Shown one piece after another: positions 18,186-26,562 of a stretch of 64,000 nucleotides of DNA. The DNA is from Williamsia sp. 1135. Its GTDB lineage: Bacteria > Actinomycetota > Actinomycetes > Mycobacteriales > Mycobacteriaceae. Under the pieces are notes generated by a model that saw nothing but the letters and a program-made list of their open reading frames with translations, had not been told where the DNA came from and did no database searches. The stretch spans positions 113,458-177,457 of the forward strand of contig NZ_MJEI01000102.1 of the NCBI RefSeq assembly GCF_002095395.1, in the 5' to 3' direction. Every line of letters starts with the position of its first letter. Positions within the stretch are counted from its first letter, which is position 1. Both the position numbers and the translations under genes were made by a program.

Positions 18186-18988
18186 CGGATACTCCCGTGC
18201 AGGGTTGCCGAGATGTCGGACACGTAGTCGGTGAACGATGGGTCGAAGCGCAGTTCCGGAACGCGAGGGTAGGGCAGGTCGATATCGATCACAGCCGCGA
18301 TCCTTCCCGGCCGATGGGTCATGACGACGACCTTGTTCGCGAGATAGACCGCTTCGGAAACCGAATGGGTGATGAACATCGCAGTGAATTTCCTTGTCGT
18401 GTAGAGCCTTTGCAACTCCACCTGCATTTCGAGGCGGGTCATCTCGTCCAGGGCACCAAACGGCTCGTCGAGCAGCATGATGTCCGGGGACAACGTGAGG
18501 GCACGCGCCAGCGACACCCGCATCTTCATGCCACCGGACAATGCGTTCGGCAACTGATCGGCGAACTGATCGAGGCCGACGGCTGAAATCGACTCCGCGG
18601 CACGACGTTTGTAGTCCGCGCGGTTGCCTCGCCGGTCACGCCTCAGTTCTCCTCCTTTCAGTTCTGCCGACAGTTCCACGTTGGCGCGGACGTTGCGCCA
18701 CGGGAGCAGAGTCGGTTCCTGAAAGATGAAGCCCACCGAATCCGCGGCCACCGCCACCGCGCCCTCGGTGGGACTTTCCAGGCCGGCGGCCATGCGCAGC
18801 AGGGTCGATTTGCCACAGCCCGAAGGTCCCACCACGGCGACGAAATCGCCGCGTCGGACTTCGAGGTCCGCCTTCTCGATGGCAACGGTTCCGGTGTCGA
18901 ACTGCTTCACCACATCTGCGAACACCATCTGCAGATCCTTGGTGAGCCGTCGAGCGTCGGTTCCCCGCGTCGTGTCGGCTAGTTTCAT
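18182..18988 (-). CDS. ABC importer ATPase (NitT/TauT/SsuB type)
   Basis: 268 residues from ATG 18988, chosen for its GGAG six bases upstream; TTG 19000 and ATG 18994 are alternatives. Walker A GPSGCGKST, Q-loop FQEPTLLPW, signature LSGGM, Walker B IMLLDEPFGALDEMT and switch FITHSV are all present. The 'FQEPTLLPW' and 'EAVYLANKVVVM' segments are characteristic of the nitrate/sulfonate/taurine importer class. First gene of the minus-strand catabolic run, coupled to its permease, and divergent from the binding protein. Confidence 0.92.
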   Translation of the reverse strand: MKLADTTRGTDARRLTKDLQMVFADVVKQFDTGTVAIEKADLEVRRGDFVAVVGPSGCGKSTLLRMAAGLESPTEGAVAVAADSVGFIFQEPTLLPWRNVRANVELSAELKGGELRRDRRGNRADYKRRAAESISAVGLDQFADQLPNALSGGMKMRVSLARALTLSPDIMLLDEPFGALDEMTRLEMQVELQRLYTTRKFTAMFITHSVSEAVYLANKVVVMTHRPGRIAAVIDIDLPYPRVPELRFDPSFTDYVSDISATLHGSIR

Positions 18989-19011
18989 CGTCATCTCCAA
19001 GAGCTTGGCTA

Positions 19012-19208
19012 TACATGCAACAGGCTGGCCTTCGAACGCTTTCTATCATTTATTACATGCATGACGATTTCGTTGCACCACGTTACAAGTTGATGACATC
19101 AGCGCGACCTATGCAGGCAAAACATTTGCTTTGCCACGTATTCGCAGGTACTGAACGGTAGGTCGCCCGCTGCTTAACACCATTGCAACAGAAAAATGAT
19201 TACATGCA
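19012..19208. promoter_or_regulatory. three TACATGCA boxes in the divergent importer promoter
   Basis: TACATGCA occurs at 19012-19019, 19054-19061 (extended to the near-palindrome TACATGCATGA) and 19201-19208. All are within the 248 bp between the ATPase and the binding-protein genes. An 8-mer three times in 200 bp of a GC-rich genome is unlikely by chance. They are candidate sites for the locus GntR/FCD regulator. Confidence 0.55.
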
Positions 19209-19236
19209 ATTGTTCGAACTCACCCCAAGGAGAACC

Positions 19237-20403
19237 GTGAAAGCACAACGCACCCGGCGCATCGGTGTCACCGTCATCGCCCTCACCACACTCGGTCTGT
19301 CGGCCTGCGCCTACGGCTCGGACGAGCCCAGCGAGTCCGTGTCCCTCGAGCCGGCAGCCGCGGCGCAGAGCCTCGCCGATGTCTGTCCCGCCAACGTCGG
19401 CGTCCAGCTGCAGTGGCAGCCTCAGTCGGACATGGGCGGTCTGTTCGGACTGCTCGGACCCGGATACGTCGTCGACACCGACGACAAATCGGTCACCGGC
19501 CCGCTGGTCGCCGGAGGCAAGGACACCGGAGTCGACATCACTCTCAAATCAGGCGGCCCTGCAATCGGTTTCCAGTCCGTGACCTCGCAGATGTATGTCG
19601 ACGACTCGGTGATGCTGGGTGTGGTGCATGGAGATCAGCTGGTGTCGGCGGCGGCCGACCAACAGGTGGTCGGCGTGACACCCCTGCTCAAATACAGCCC
19701 GGCGATTCTGATGTGGGATCCCGCGACTCATCCTGACTGGAAGACGGTCGGAGACGTCGGGACCACCGACGCCACGGTCGTGGTGTCCAAGGATCAGATC
19801 TTCCCGCAGTGGATGGTCGCGAAGGGACTGCTCAAGCAGTCACAGATCGACACGAGCTACGACGGCGCGCCGTCCCGGTTTGTCGGCGACCCGGCCATCG
19901 CGCAGCAGGGTTTCGCCAACTCCGAGCCGTACACCTACACCGAAGAGACCCCGGCCTGGGACAAGCCCGTCTCGTACGGCCTGGTCAAAGACGCGGGATA
20001 CGACATCTATGCCTCGAACGTCTCGGTACGCGCGGACAAGGTTGCCGAGTTCTCCCCATGCCTCGATAAACTGGTTCCGATCATCCAGCAATCCGGCGTC
20101 GACTACATCACCTCACCCGAAGCCACCAACAAGGTGATCGTCGATGTGGTGTCGCAAGACCAGACGTACTCCCCATACAGCGAGGGCGAGGCCACCTTCA
20201 GCGCGAACCTGCTGAAAGACAAGGGTTTGCTCGCCAACGAGGACAACGGGTCGTTCGGTGTCTACGACGAGGCGCGTACGCAGAGCAACATCGACGACCT
20301 GCGTCCGGTCCTCGCCGCCGGCGGCAACCGGGTTCCTGAGAACGTGACCGCCGAGCAACTGTTCACCAACCAGTTCACCGACCCCGCCATCTCGATCCCC
20401 TGA
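19237..20403 (+). CDS. ABC substrate-binding lipoprotein (NitT/TauT type)
   Basis: 388 residues. GTG 19237 is preceded by AAGGAG at 19227-19232. The N-terminus is a lipoprotein signal: basic MKAQRTRRIG, hydrophobic TVIALTTLG, and lipobox LSAC, so the mature protein is anchored outside the membrane at the cysteine. The body has the SsuA/ThiY-like periplasmic-binding fold (VQLQWQPQSDMGGLFGLLGPGY...) with two alpha/beta lobes. 'QWxPQAxxGGxxxA' motifs are typical of thiamine-precursor or pyrimidine binders, so a heterocyclic substrate is possible. Divergent from its ATPase and permease and followed by an oxygenase 33 bp downstream. Confidence 0.87.
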   Translation: MKAQRTRRIGVTVIALTTLGLSACAYGSDEPSESVSLEPAAAAQSLADVCPANVGVQLQWQPQSDMGGLFGLLGPGYVVDTDDKSVTGPLVAGGKDTGVDITLKSGGPAIGFQSVTSQMYVDDSVMLGVVHGDQLVSAAADQQVVGVTPLLKYSPAILMWDPATHPDWKTVGDVGTTDATVVVSKDQIFPQWMVAKGLLKQSQIDTSYDGAPSRFVGDPAIAQQGFANSEPYTYTEETPAWDKPVSYGLVKDAGYDIYASNVSVRADKVAEFSPCLDKLVPIIQQSGVDYITSPEATNKVIVDVVSQDQTYSPYSEGEATFSANLLKDKGLLANEDNGSFGVYDEARTQSNIDDLRPVLAAGGNRVPENVTAEQLFTNQFTDPAISIP

Positions 20404-20436
20404 GCGACCATCTCTTCACCGGAAGGCACTGCCCGC

Positions 20437-21405
20437 ATGACAAACGACATGACCGAACTTCAGCGTGAACGCCGTATGGGCGCACTGGGCACCGAGAGCG
20501 ACCGCGAGGTGCGGCGCATCTCATTGGCAGACCTGGGCAGCCGGCGCGCAGAGATCGCCGACGAACTCTGGTCCGCAGCAACCGACATCGGCTTCTTCCA
20601 AGTCGTCGACCACGGGATCGATCTCGCCGACGTGCGCCACGCGTTCGCGATGGCCGAAGCGTTCTTCGCACTTCCTGAAGACGTCAAATCCCTTCGCCCC
20701 AAGCGTTACAACTCGGGATGGGAGAGCTTGACGCAAGTGCGACCGTCGGTCGGGACTCCTGATCAGAAGGAGTCGTACCAGGTGACGTTGTCGAACATGG
20801 ACGGGCTGTGGCCCACCGACGCCGAACTCGCCGGCTTCCGGCAGACGATCCTCGATTTCGAGCGCCGCTGCTGGACCCTTGCGATGGAGCTGCTCTCACT
20901 GTTTGCCGACAAACTCGGATTTGATCGGGAGTTCTTCACCCGCGCACATGATCCGGCGTCGCAGAGTTACCAGAGCACGCTACGACTGCTGCACTATTAC
21001 GCGTTGCCTGCCGACGCCGACCTCACCGGGGTGTGGCGGGCAGGCGCTCACACCGACTTCGATTGCCTGACGCTGCTTTTCCAGCGCAACGGGCAGGGCG
21101 GACTGCAGGTTTGTCCCGGCAAGGAGATGGATGATCAGGTGTGGACGTCGGTGGAGCCCTCGGACGATGCCATCACCTGCAACATCGGCGACATGCTGAT
21201 GCGGTGGAGCGACGACGCCCTGCCGTCGAACTTTCACCGGGTGCGTAGCCCGGGGCCCGACGATCATCGCGGTTCTCGCTACAGCATCGCTTTCTTCGCG
21301 CAGGCCAACCGGGAGGTGTCGATCGAGGGCCCGAACGGTAAGTACCCGGCCATCAGCGCCGAGGACTACCTGCAGCAACGCATCAGCGCGAACTTCGCCC
21401 GCTAG
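20437..21405 (+). CDS. Fe(II)/2-oxoglutarate oxygenase, isopenicillin N synthase-like (second)
   Basis: 322 residues. Iron ligands: AGAHTDFDCLTLLF (His, Asp) and NFHRVRSPG (His). The R-x-S that anchors 2OG is SRYSIAFF. The N-terminal DIOX_N domain is IADELWSAATDIGFFQVVDHGI. It is clearly the same family as the protein at 16219 but diverged, with shorter loops, so the pair are not a recent duplication. It follows the importer's binding protein in the same direction and is probably co-transcribed with it, which places import and first oxidation under one control. Confidence 0.88.
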   Translation: MTNDMTELQRERRMGALGTESDREVRRISLADLGSRRAEIADELWSAATDIGFFQVVDHGIDLADVRHAFAMAEAFFALPEDVKSLRPKRYNSGWESLTQVRPSVGTPDQKESYQVTLSNMDGLWPTDAELAGFRQTILDFERRCWTLAMELLSLFADKLGFDREFFTRAHDPASQSYQSTLRLLHYYALPADADLTGVWRAGAHTDFDCLTLLFQRNGQGGLQVCPGKEMDDQVWTSVEPSDDAITCNIGDMLMRWSDDALPSNFHRVRSPGPDDHRGSRYSIAFFAQANREVSIEGPNGKYPAISAEDYLQQRISANFAR

Positions 21406-21420
21406 TCCGCTGCCGACCAC

Positions 21421-21490
21421 GTCCCGACTTGGTGGGTTTTGGCGACCGCGAACTGGGCCTTCGCTCGCCAGAACCCACCAGGATCGGGAC
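21421..21490. terminator. 70-nt nested palindrome between convergent genes
   Basis: Outer stem GTCCCGA/TCGGGAC, middle stem GGTGGGTTTTGGCGA/TCGCCAGAACCCACC (15 bp, one G-U pair), inner stem GCGAA/TTCGC. It fills nearly the whole gap between the oxygenase (stop 21405) and the SMR gene (stop 21491). Probably a bidirectional terminator, unusual for its length and three-tier nesting. Confidence 0.75.
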
Positions 21491-21817
21491 TCAGTGGTGC
21501 GCCGCGCCGAGTTCGATGATCAAGACCCCGCCGGCGATGGTCACGATGCCCAGGCCCATCAGCCAGGTCAATGGATCGTCGAACAAGATTTTCGCGACGA
21601 CGGCGGTGATCGCGACACCACACGCCGCCCAGATCCCGTAGGCGATGCCCACCGGCATCCCCTCGGCCAATGTCAACGCCAGCATCCCGAAAGCCAGCAG
21701 ATAGCCGATCGCGGTCGGGATGAGCCACAACGCTTTCCGAAATCCGTCCGACGCCCGCAACGACATCGTCCCGACCACTTCGCTGACGATCGCGATGGCG
21801 AGGTAGACCCACTGCAT
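21491..21817 (-). CDS. small multidrug resistance (SMR) protein, subunit 2
   Basis: 108 residues and four helices, the normal SMR length. Helix 1 carries the essential glutamate (AIAIVSEVVGTM). Helix 3 contains the signature GIAYGIWAACGVAITAVV. EmrE-type proteins export cations such as quaternary ammonium or guanidinium compounds with protons. The ATG overlaps the stop of the upstream SMR gene by one base (TGATG), a typical paired, translationally coupled SMR arrangement in which both subunits form a heterodimer. Confidence 0.92.
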   Translation of the reverse strand: MQWVYLAIAIVSEVVGTMSLRASDGFRKALWLIPTAIGYLLAFGMLALTLAEGMPVGIAYGIWAACGVAITAVVAKILFDDPLTWLMGLGIVTIAGGVLIIELGAAHH

Positions 21818-22242
21818 CAGGGCCGCTCCGGTTCTGGGTCTCTCGACGCAGTCGGCTCTGGGTCCCTCGACACAGTCGACGTCTCGGCCTTGTGAGAGCC
21901 CAGTTCCACTAACAAGACACCGACGATCACGACGCCGATTCCCAGAGCGATCATCCAGGTGAACGGGTCACCGAAGATCAGGGCTGCGAGCACTGCGGTG
22001 AGCGCGACTCCGCACGCCGCCCAGATCCCATAGGCCACGCCGATCGGCATGCCCTCGCGCAAGACCAAGGCCAGACAAACGAACGCGCCGCTGTAGCCGA
22101 GGATCACCAGAGCCACCCACGCCGGGTGATCGACGGTCGCGCGCAAGGCGAGGGTTGCGGTGACCTCCATGACGATTGCCCCGCAGAGCAACAACCACGG
22201 TTTCCTCGAGCCTGCCTGTGCCGGAGCGGTCATGGTCGACAA
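21817..22242 (-). CDS. small multidrug resistance (SMR) protein, subunit 1
   Basis: 141 residues. Four helices with the membrane glutamate in GAIVMEVTATLALR and the signature GVAYGIWAACGVALTAVLAA. Longer than usual because of a 15-residue N-terminal extension and a C-terminal tail with the duplicated SRDPEP motif (about 21839-21886; a 24-bp unit twice), probably a cytoplasmic disordered tail. Its first 13 bases overlap the end of the lipase gene, so lipase, SMR1 and SMR2 could be one transcript. Confidence 0.9.
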   Translation of the reverse strand: MSTMTAPAQAGSRKPWLLLCGAIVMEVTATLALRATVDHPAWVALVILGYSGAFVCLALVLREGMPIGVAYGIWAACGVALTAVLAALIFGDPFTWMIALGIGVVIVGVLLVELGSHKAETSTVSRDPEPTASRDPEPERP

Positions 22243-23441
22243 TCATTCCGCACGGGCGCCCCCGCGAGGCGGTCGACGAGATACGGGAGTATTCCCGCGG
22301 TCTGCACGGTCCCGTGCCCGGCAGTGGGTTGCAGATCGACGGTCACAGGCCCACCCAGAACGCACTGGTCTCGAATGGCCGACGACGTCCACGCGGGGTC
22401 GTTGAACTTGTCCTGCCCGCCGTAGAGGACCAATAACGGAGCGCTGAGCGGGGCCCGTGGCAGCGCCATCTGCTGGACCAACTCGCGTAATCGCGCGGTG
22501 GCAGCAGGCGACGCGGGAACGAAGTCCGGCGCCGAGATCGACTTCGCCGCCTGCTCGCGGTCAGACACCTCCGCGCACGCGCTGAGTGCATCCCAGTGCT
22601 GGGCGAGCCCGCCGCGCCGGTAGTCGTCCCGATTCATGTCGGGATTGCGCCGGGCCAGGGACTCCTCCATCCACTGCAGGCTCCCCTGTTGCTCCCGCGT
22701 GAGTGCCCCGGCCGCGGCCAGCTCGACCACCGGGACCTTGCTCGTGGGAGGCACCTGCGCGACCGCACCTTTCAGCCGCAGTTCGGGCGCGTAGGACGCG
22801 GCCATCTCGTCCGCGGCCCAGCTCGCCCCGGCGCCCTGCGATATCCCGTACGTCACCCACGACGTCGACACCTGCGGGTACATCTGCCGGATCGCACGGA
22901 CCGAGTCGATCATGGTGCGCGCAGCAGAATAAGGATCGAGGTACGGGTGCGGGCCGCTGTCCGAACCCAACCCTGCGAAGTCGGCGACGGTCACTGCCAT
23001 ACCCGCGCGCAGGTACGTGGTCACCAGTCGGGCAAGACCGTAGAGATTACCCGTCAGCGATGGCGCGCAGTTGGTGTTGATCCCGGTGGACCCATGCCCG
23101 AGCGCCACGACGGGCCACCCGCCGCCCGGAGGTGTCCCCTCCGGTTGGAACACCGTCCCCGACACGACGTTCGGCTTCCCGCTCGTGTCGGTGGAGCGGT
23201 AGAGCATCCGGACGCCACGCAGGTCGGGGGCGAGATCGGTGGTCGAAACCCAGTCGCTCGAATCGACAACGTCGCCGGGTTCGGGATATTCGACAGGCGA
23301 CGTCGTCGGCAACGGACCATCAGGTGGCGTGGCCGGCTGGGCCGAACCGCACGCAGCGAGAACCAGCGACACGATCGCGGCAATCGCCACGAATACGTGC
23401 CTTGTGAACGTCACGGCCAAGAACTTACCAGCGGTCATCAC
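22230..23441 (-). CDS. secreted lipase-like alpha/beta hydrolase lipoprotein
   Basis: 403 residues. The N-terminal signal ends in the lipobox LAAC, and a proline- and threonine-rich linker follows. The hydrolase domain has the nucleophile elbow YGISQGAGAS, the oxyanion/HG segment ALGHGSTGI near residue 120, and a C-terminal acid and histidine (LYGGQDKFND; TAGHGTVQT). This is the layout of the secretory lipase (LIP) family of Gordonia, Rhodococcus and Nocardia, which act on acylglycerols or triacylglycerol-like esters. It overlaps the SMR gene by 13 bp on the same strand and follows the monooxygenase by nine bases, so it may belong to the transcript that starts at the glycosyltransferase. Confidence 0.83.
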   Translation of the reverse strand: MMTAGKFLAVTFTRHVFVAIAAIVSLVLAACGSAQPATPPDGPLPTTSPVEYPEPGDVVDSSDWVSTTDLAPDLRGVRMLYRSTDTSGKPNVVSGTVFQPEGTPPGGGWPVVALGHGSTGINTNCAPSLTGNLYGLARLVTTYLRAGMAVTVADFAGLGSDSGPHPYLDPYSAARTMIDSVRAIRQMYPQVSTSWVTYGISQGAGASWAADEMAASYAPELRLKGAVAQVPPTSKVPVVELAAAGALTREQQGSLQWMEESLARRNPDMNRDDYRRGGLAQHWDALSACAEVSDREQAAKSISAPDFVPASPAATARLRELVQQMALPRAPLSAPLLVLYGGQDKFNDPAWTSSAIRDQCVLGGPVTVDLQPTAGHGTVQTAGILPYLVDRLAGAPVRNDCRP

Positions 23442-23450
23442 CCGTCCTGG

Positions 23451-24941
23451 TCAGGCGATCGGGACCGCCGCACACACCACCCGATCAGGTCGGATCAACA
23501 CGGCGCGGGCTCCGTTGGTGTGCAGCCACCGGCGCATCGCAGGTGCAGTCGACCCGAAGTCGCCGACGTCCAACTGCCGCGCACGCACCGCCCGCGCCCG
23601 CCGCGCCAGTCCGGTATCAGGGCGGCCATCGCTGAGTAGAACGTAACCGCAGCCGAGGATCTCGTCGGACCGCCAAGGCCCGCCCTGTTCATCCGCCGAG
23701 GTGAACTGGGGAACCGACCGCCCGACGATACGGCTCTGGCGCCGCGCCCGTTCTCGCAGCCGGAGGCCACTGCGACCAACCCGCGGATAGATGAAGGCGG
23801 GGCCGGCCGATGCTGCTCCCGGTACGGAATCGACGACGCGCATAGCGGTGTGAACCGCCGCCTGCACGGCGGTGCCCCGAACGCTCATCAGAGTCCCCAC
23901 CAGCGTCGCCGCGAGCACCGACCGCACCACATGCGGCTTGCGTTCGGATTCGTACGTGTGAAGCAGTCGCTCGTCGGCACGGCCGTCGATCACGGCAGCC
24001 AGCTTCCACGCCAAGTTCATCGCATCACGCTGGCCCGCGCCGAGGCCCTGTCCGATGAACGGCGGGGTGAGATGCGCAGCGTCCCCGAGGACGAAAAGCG
24101 GACCCGAGCGCCAGTGCCTGGCGACACGGGCGGCGTGCCGGTAGCTCGCGGTCCGCAGGATCTGGATGTCGGTGTCGGCATCGCCCAGCTGAGCACGTAC
24201 CGCGCGCAGTGCCCACTCCTCGTCCGCGTCGTCGCCCGCACCGGTGTCGCTGTCCGACAGCCGGAACTCCCAGCGGTATCTGTCTTCTCCGATACGCATG
24301 AACGTCGATGCCTGCGCACCCGCGCACACCTGGTGCACCCCGGGCCACATCTGCAGGTCGGCGGCAGAACGCACATCGACCACCAACCAACGTTGTCGGA
24401 AACCGAGGTCGTATGCCTGCTGCCCGATGGCCGACGCGACGACGCTCGAAGCGCCGTCGCACCCGAGGACGAACTGTGCGGTGAGAACTTCAGGACCGCG
24501 CGCACCGCGCACCTGAAGAGTCGCCATACCGTCGCCCACCTCGACCGATTCGACGTCGACGCCCTCGCGCACGGTGACGGCCCGCTGGCGCGACACTGCG
24601 CCCCGCAGAGCCCGCTCGAGATCGGGTTGGTCGAACATCGTGCTCTCGCGCCAGCCGTGGTGTCCGTTCGGCGAACTTCGCGCGAACCTCATGAGTACCC
24701 GCATTCGTGCATCGACCAGACGCATTCCTTCTGCAGGCCGGCCGTGCGGACCGAAGTCGTCAGCGGCGCCCGCAACTTGAAGAATCCGATGCACCTCGTC
24801 GTCGATGTGCACAGCGCGAGGCAACGGATACACGCCACGACGTCGTTCGAGGATCGTGCTGGGGATGCCGTATCGCGCCAGCAGAGCGGCGGCCGTCAGG
24901 CCGGTCGGGCCGGCACCGACGATCACTACCTGGGAGGACAC
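23451..24941 (-). CDS. FAD-dependent aromatic monooxygenase (PHBH/PheA class)
   Basis: 496 residues from GTG 24941. FAD-binding GxGxxG is at the N-terminus (VVIVGAGPTGLTAAALLARYG), the ERR motif follows, and the second FAD segment GDAAHLTPPFIGQGLGAGQRDAMNLAWKL is characteristic of group A flavin hydroxylases. These hydroxylate phenolic rings using NAD(P)H and oxygen. The GTG overlaps the end of the glycosyltransferase gene by 16 bp, which indicates coupled expression. The type III PKS gene, divergent from these two, offers a natural phenolic or pyrone substrate, so this is probably a tailoring enzyme. Confidence 0.87.
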   Translation of the reverse strand: MSSQVVIVGAGPTGLTAAALLARYGIPSTILERRRGVYPLPRAVHIDDEVHRILQVAGAADDFGPHGRPAEGMRLVDARMRVLMRFARSSPNGHHGWRESTMFDQPDLERALRGAVSRQRAVTVREGVDVESVEVGDGMATLQVRGARGPEVLTAQFVLGCDGASSVVASAIGQQAYDLGFRQRWLVVDVRSAADLQMWPGVHQVCAGAQASTFMRIGEDRYRWEFRLSDSDTGAGDDADEEWALRAVRAQLGDADTDIQILRTASYRHAARVARHWRSGPLFVLGDAAHLTPPFIGQGLGAGQRDAMNLAWKLAAVIDGRADERLLHTYESERKPHVVRSVLAATLVGTLMSVRGTAVQAAVHTAMRVVDSVPGAASAGPAFIYPRVGRSGLRLRERARRQSRIVGRSVPQFTSADEQGGPWRSDEILGCGYVLLSDGRPDTGLARRARAVRARQLDVGDFGSTAPAMRRWLHTNGARAVLIRPDRVVCAAVPIA

Positions 24942-26311
24942 GGCGCAGGCGATCCGGAGGTGCGCTTCGGCGGCCTGTTCAGCGCCGCACTGATGCCACG
25001 CGCCCCGTCGAGCACGGCCAGTTCCTTCGCCAGCGCCCCCGCGCGGTCCCGGTAGCCGGGATCGTCCAACACTGTCTGCACCGCCCGCCTGATGGCGGCC
25101 GGCCGGGTCGAGCGCAACCGAATTCCCGTGCCTGACCGCACGATCCGCGCGGCAACCTCGTTCTTGTCCTCCGTCGACCCCGCAACCACGATGGGAACAC
25201 CATGCCGCAGAGCGAAGTGCACTCCGCCCCAACCACCGTTGGTGACCAGGACATCGGCACGGGGCAACAGCATGTCGAACGGGACGAACTCGGTCACGAC
25301 GCAATTGTCGCCTGGTGCGCGAACTGCCTCCGCCGATGGCCCGCCCGTCGTCGCGATCACCAACGTACGGGTGTGCGCCAGCGCAGACAGTGTCGGTTCG
25401 ACCAGTCTGCCCATGTCACCGTTGTCGAGCGTGCCCTGCGTGACGACCACCACCGGGTCCGGTCCATCGAGCCGGTGCCACCAGGGCGGGGCGGCGTGAG
25501 AGCCCCCTGCCGTGTCGAGCACCGGTCCGACGTAGTCGAGCCGATCGTCGAGATCGCGCCGCGGATACTCGAACGACGGGGCGGTGAGAACGAAGATGTC
25601 GTCGGCGAGCAGTGGCCAGTCCAGGACGAACGAGCCCGCGTCGCGGCCGACGGTTTCCCGCACCGCGGCATCGGCAATCCGCTGAACCCGGCGCAACACC
25701 ACCGCGCGTGCACCTGCGGTCAGCAGCCTGTTCCAGCGCATCCCCCACGGCGTGATCGATGGAGGAAGACCTGGCCCGAACGGCGCGGTATCGCGGCTCG
25801 ACGCCATCAGCGGCGACGTACACACAGAACCTATCCGCGCAGAATTCACCTGCGCTGAACCTTTCTGGGCTGAACCTTCCTGGGCTGAACCTTTTTGGGC
25901 TGAACCTTTTTGGGCCGAGCCGACATCACGGACGGTCAGGGTCGGCAACAATCCCAGGAAGAGGTTCTCGGCGAGCACCACGTCGACAGCACGTTCGGCG
26001 AGCACCTTCGTCACAGCCTGATGCTGAGCAACGATATTTCTCGCGAAGAAGTTCTCGAGGTCGTAGCGAGATCGAAGGATGCCCGGCAACCGGGATCGAC
26101 CGGGGAACTGCGCGTCGAGATCGCGGTCGTCGAAATCCGAAGACACCGGTAGCGCAATGTGTTCCAGTCCGGCCTGCTGCACTTTTTCCCGAAAGCGGCT
26201 GCCGGTCAGCATCATCACAGTCGAACCATCACTGACGAGTTGTTTGCCGATGGTGATCATCGGTTGGACATGTCCGGTCAGCGGAGCGCTGCACAACAAC
26301 ACTTTTCGCAT
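24926..26311 (-). CDS. GT1-family glycosyltransferase (macrolide/UGT type) with internal repeats
   Basis: 461 residues. The N-terminal acceptor half starts KVLLCSAPLTGHVQPMITIGKQL. The C-terminal donor half has TNGGWGGVHFALRHGVPIVVAGSTEDKNEVAARI, the PSPG-like sugar-nucleotide box. Transfers a sugar, often from UDP- or dTDP-sugar, to a small molecule. Near residue 130 a run of five GSAQK-like pentapeptides (encoded at 25845-25919) interrupts the sequence before VCTSPLMASSRDTAPFG. It is head-to-head with the type III PKS and upstream of the monooxygenase. Expected role: glycosylation of the PKS product. Confidence 0.86.
   Translation of the reverse strand: MRKVLLCSAPLTGHVQPMITIGKQLVSDGSTVMMLTGSRFREKVQQAGLEHIALPVSSDFDDRDLDAQFPGRSRLPGILRSRYDLENFFARNIVAQHQAVTKVLAERAVDVVLAENLFLGLLPTLTVRDVGSAQKGSAQKGSAQEGSAQKGSAQVNSARIGSVCTSPLMASSRDTAPFGPGLPPSITPWGMRWNRLLTAGARAVVLRRVQRIADAAVRETVGRDAGSFVLDWPLLADDIFVLTAPSFEYPRRDLDDRLDYVGPVLDTAGGSHAAPPWWHRLDGPDPVVVVTQGTLDNGDMGRLVEPTLSALAHTRTLVIATTGGPSAEAVRAPGDNCVVTEFVPFDMLLPRADVLVTNGGWGGVHFALRHGVPIVVAGSTEDKNEVAARIVRSGTGIRLRSTRPAAIRRAVQTVLDDPGYRDRAGALAKELAVLDGARGISAALNRPPKRTSGSPAPCPPR
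25845..25919 (-). repeat. 15-bp in-frame tandem repeat, five copies
   Basis: Five 15-bp units, from 25845 to 25919, encode GSAQK/GSAQE/GSAQV. Units 2-5 are nearly identical and unit 1 is diverged. Multiples of three keep the frame. Likely replication slippage inside the glycosyltransferase gene. Confidence 0.85.
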
Positions 26312-26562
26312 CAGTCTTCGTCATTCTCCTCGGGAGTTGGTCCGATTGTCACATGACAACGACCGTTCTCGGATTGCCGGCCACCTCCTCCCGACGCCAC
26401 GGTCAGGCGAATGACCGACATCACGGCCAAACATCCTGGTTTCGACAACCCGTGGGGTTGCCGAATGCCATAAACGGACCTACGTTTGCCTCAACCTAGT
26501 TTGCATCGAGGCGAGACTACGGTTACCCCAGGCTTTTTGAGACGAGATTCGGAAATCATCCC

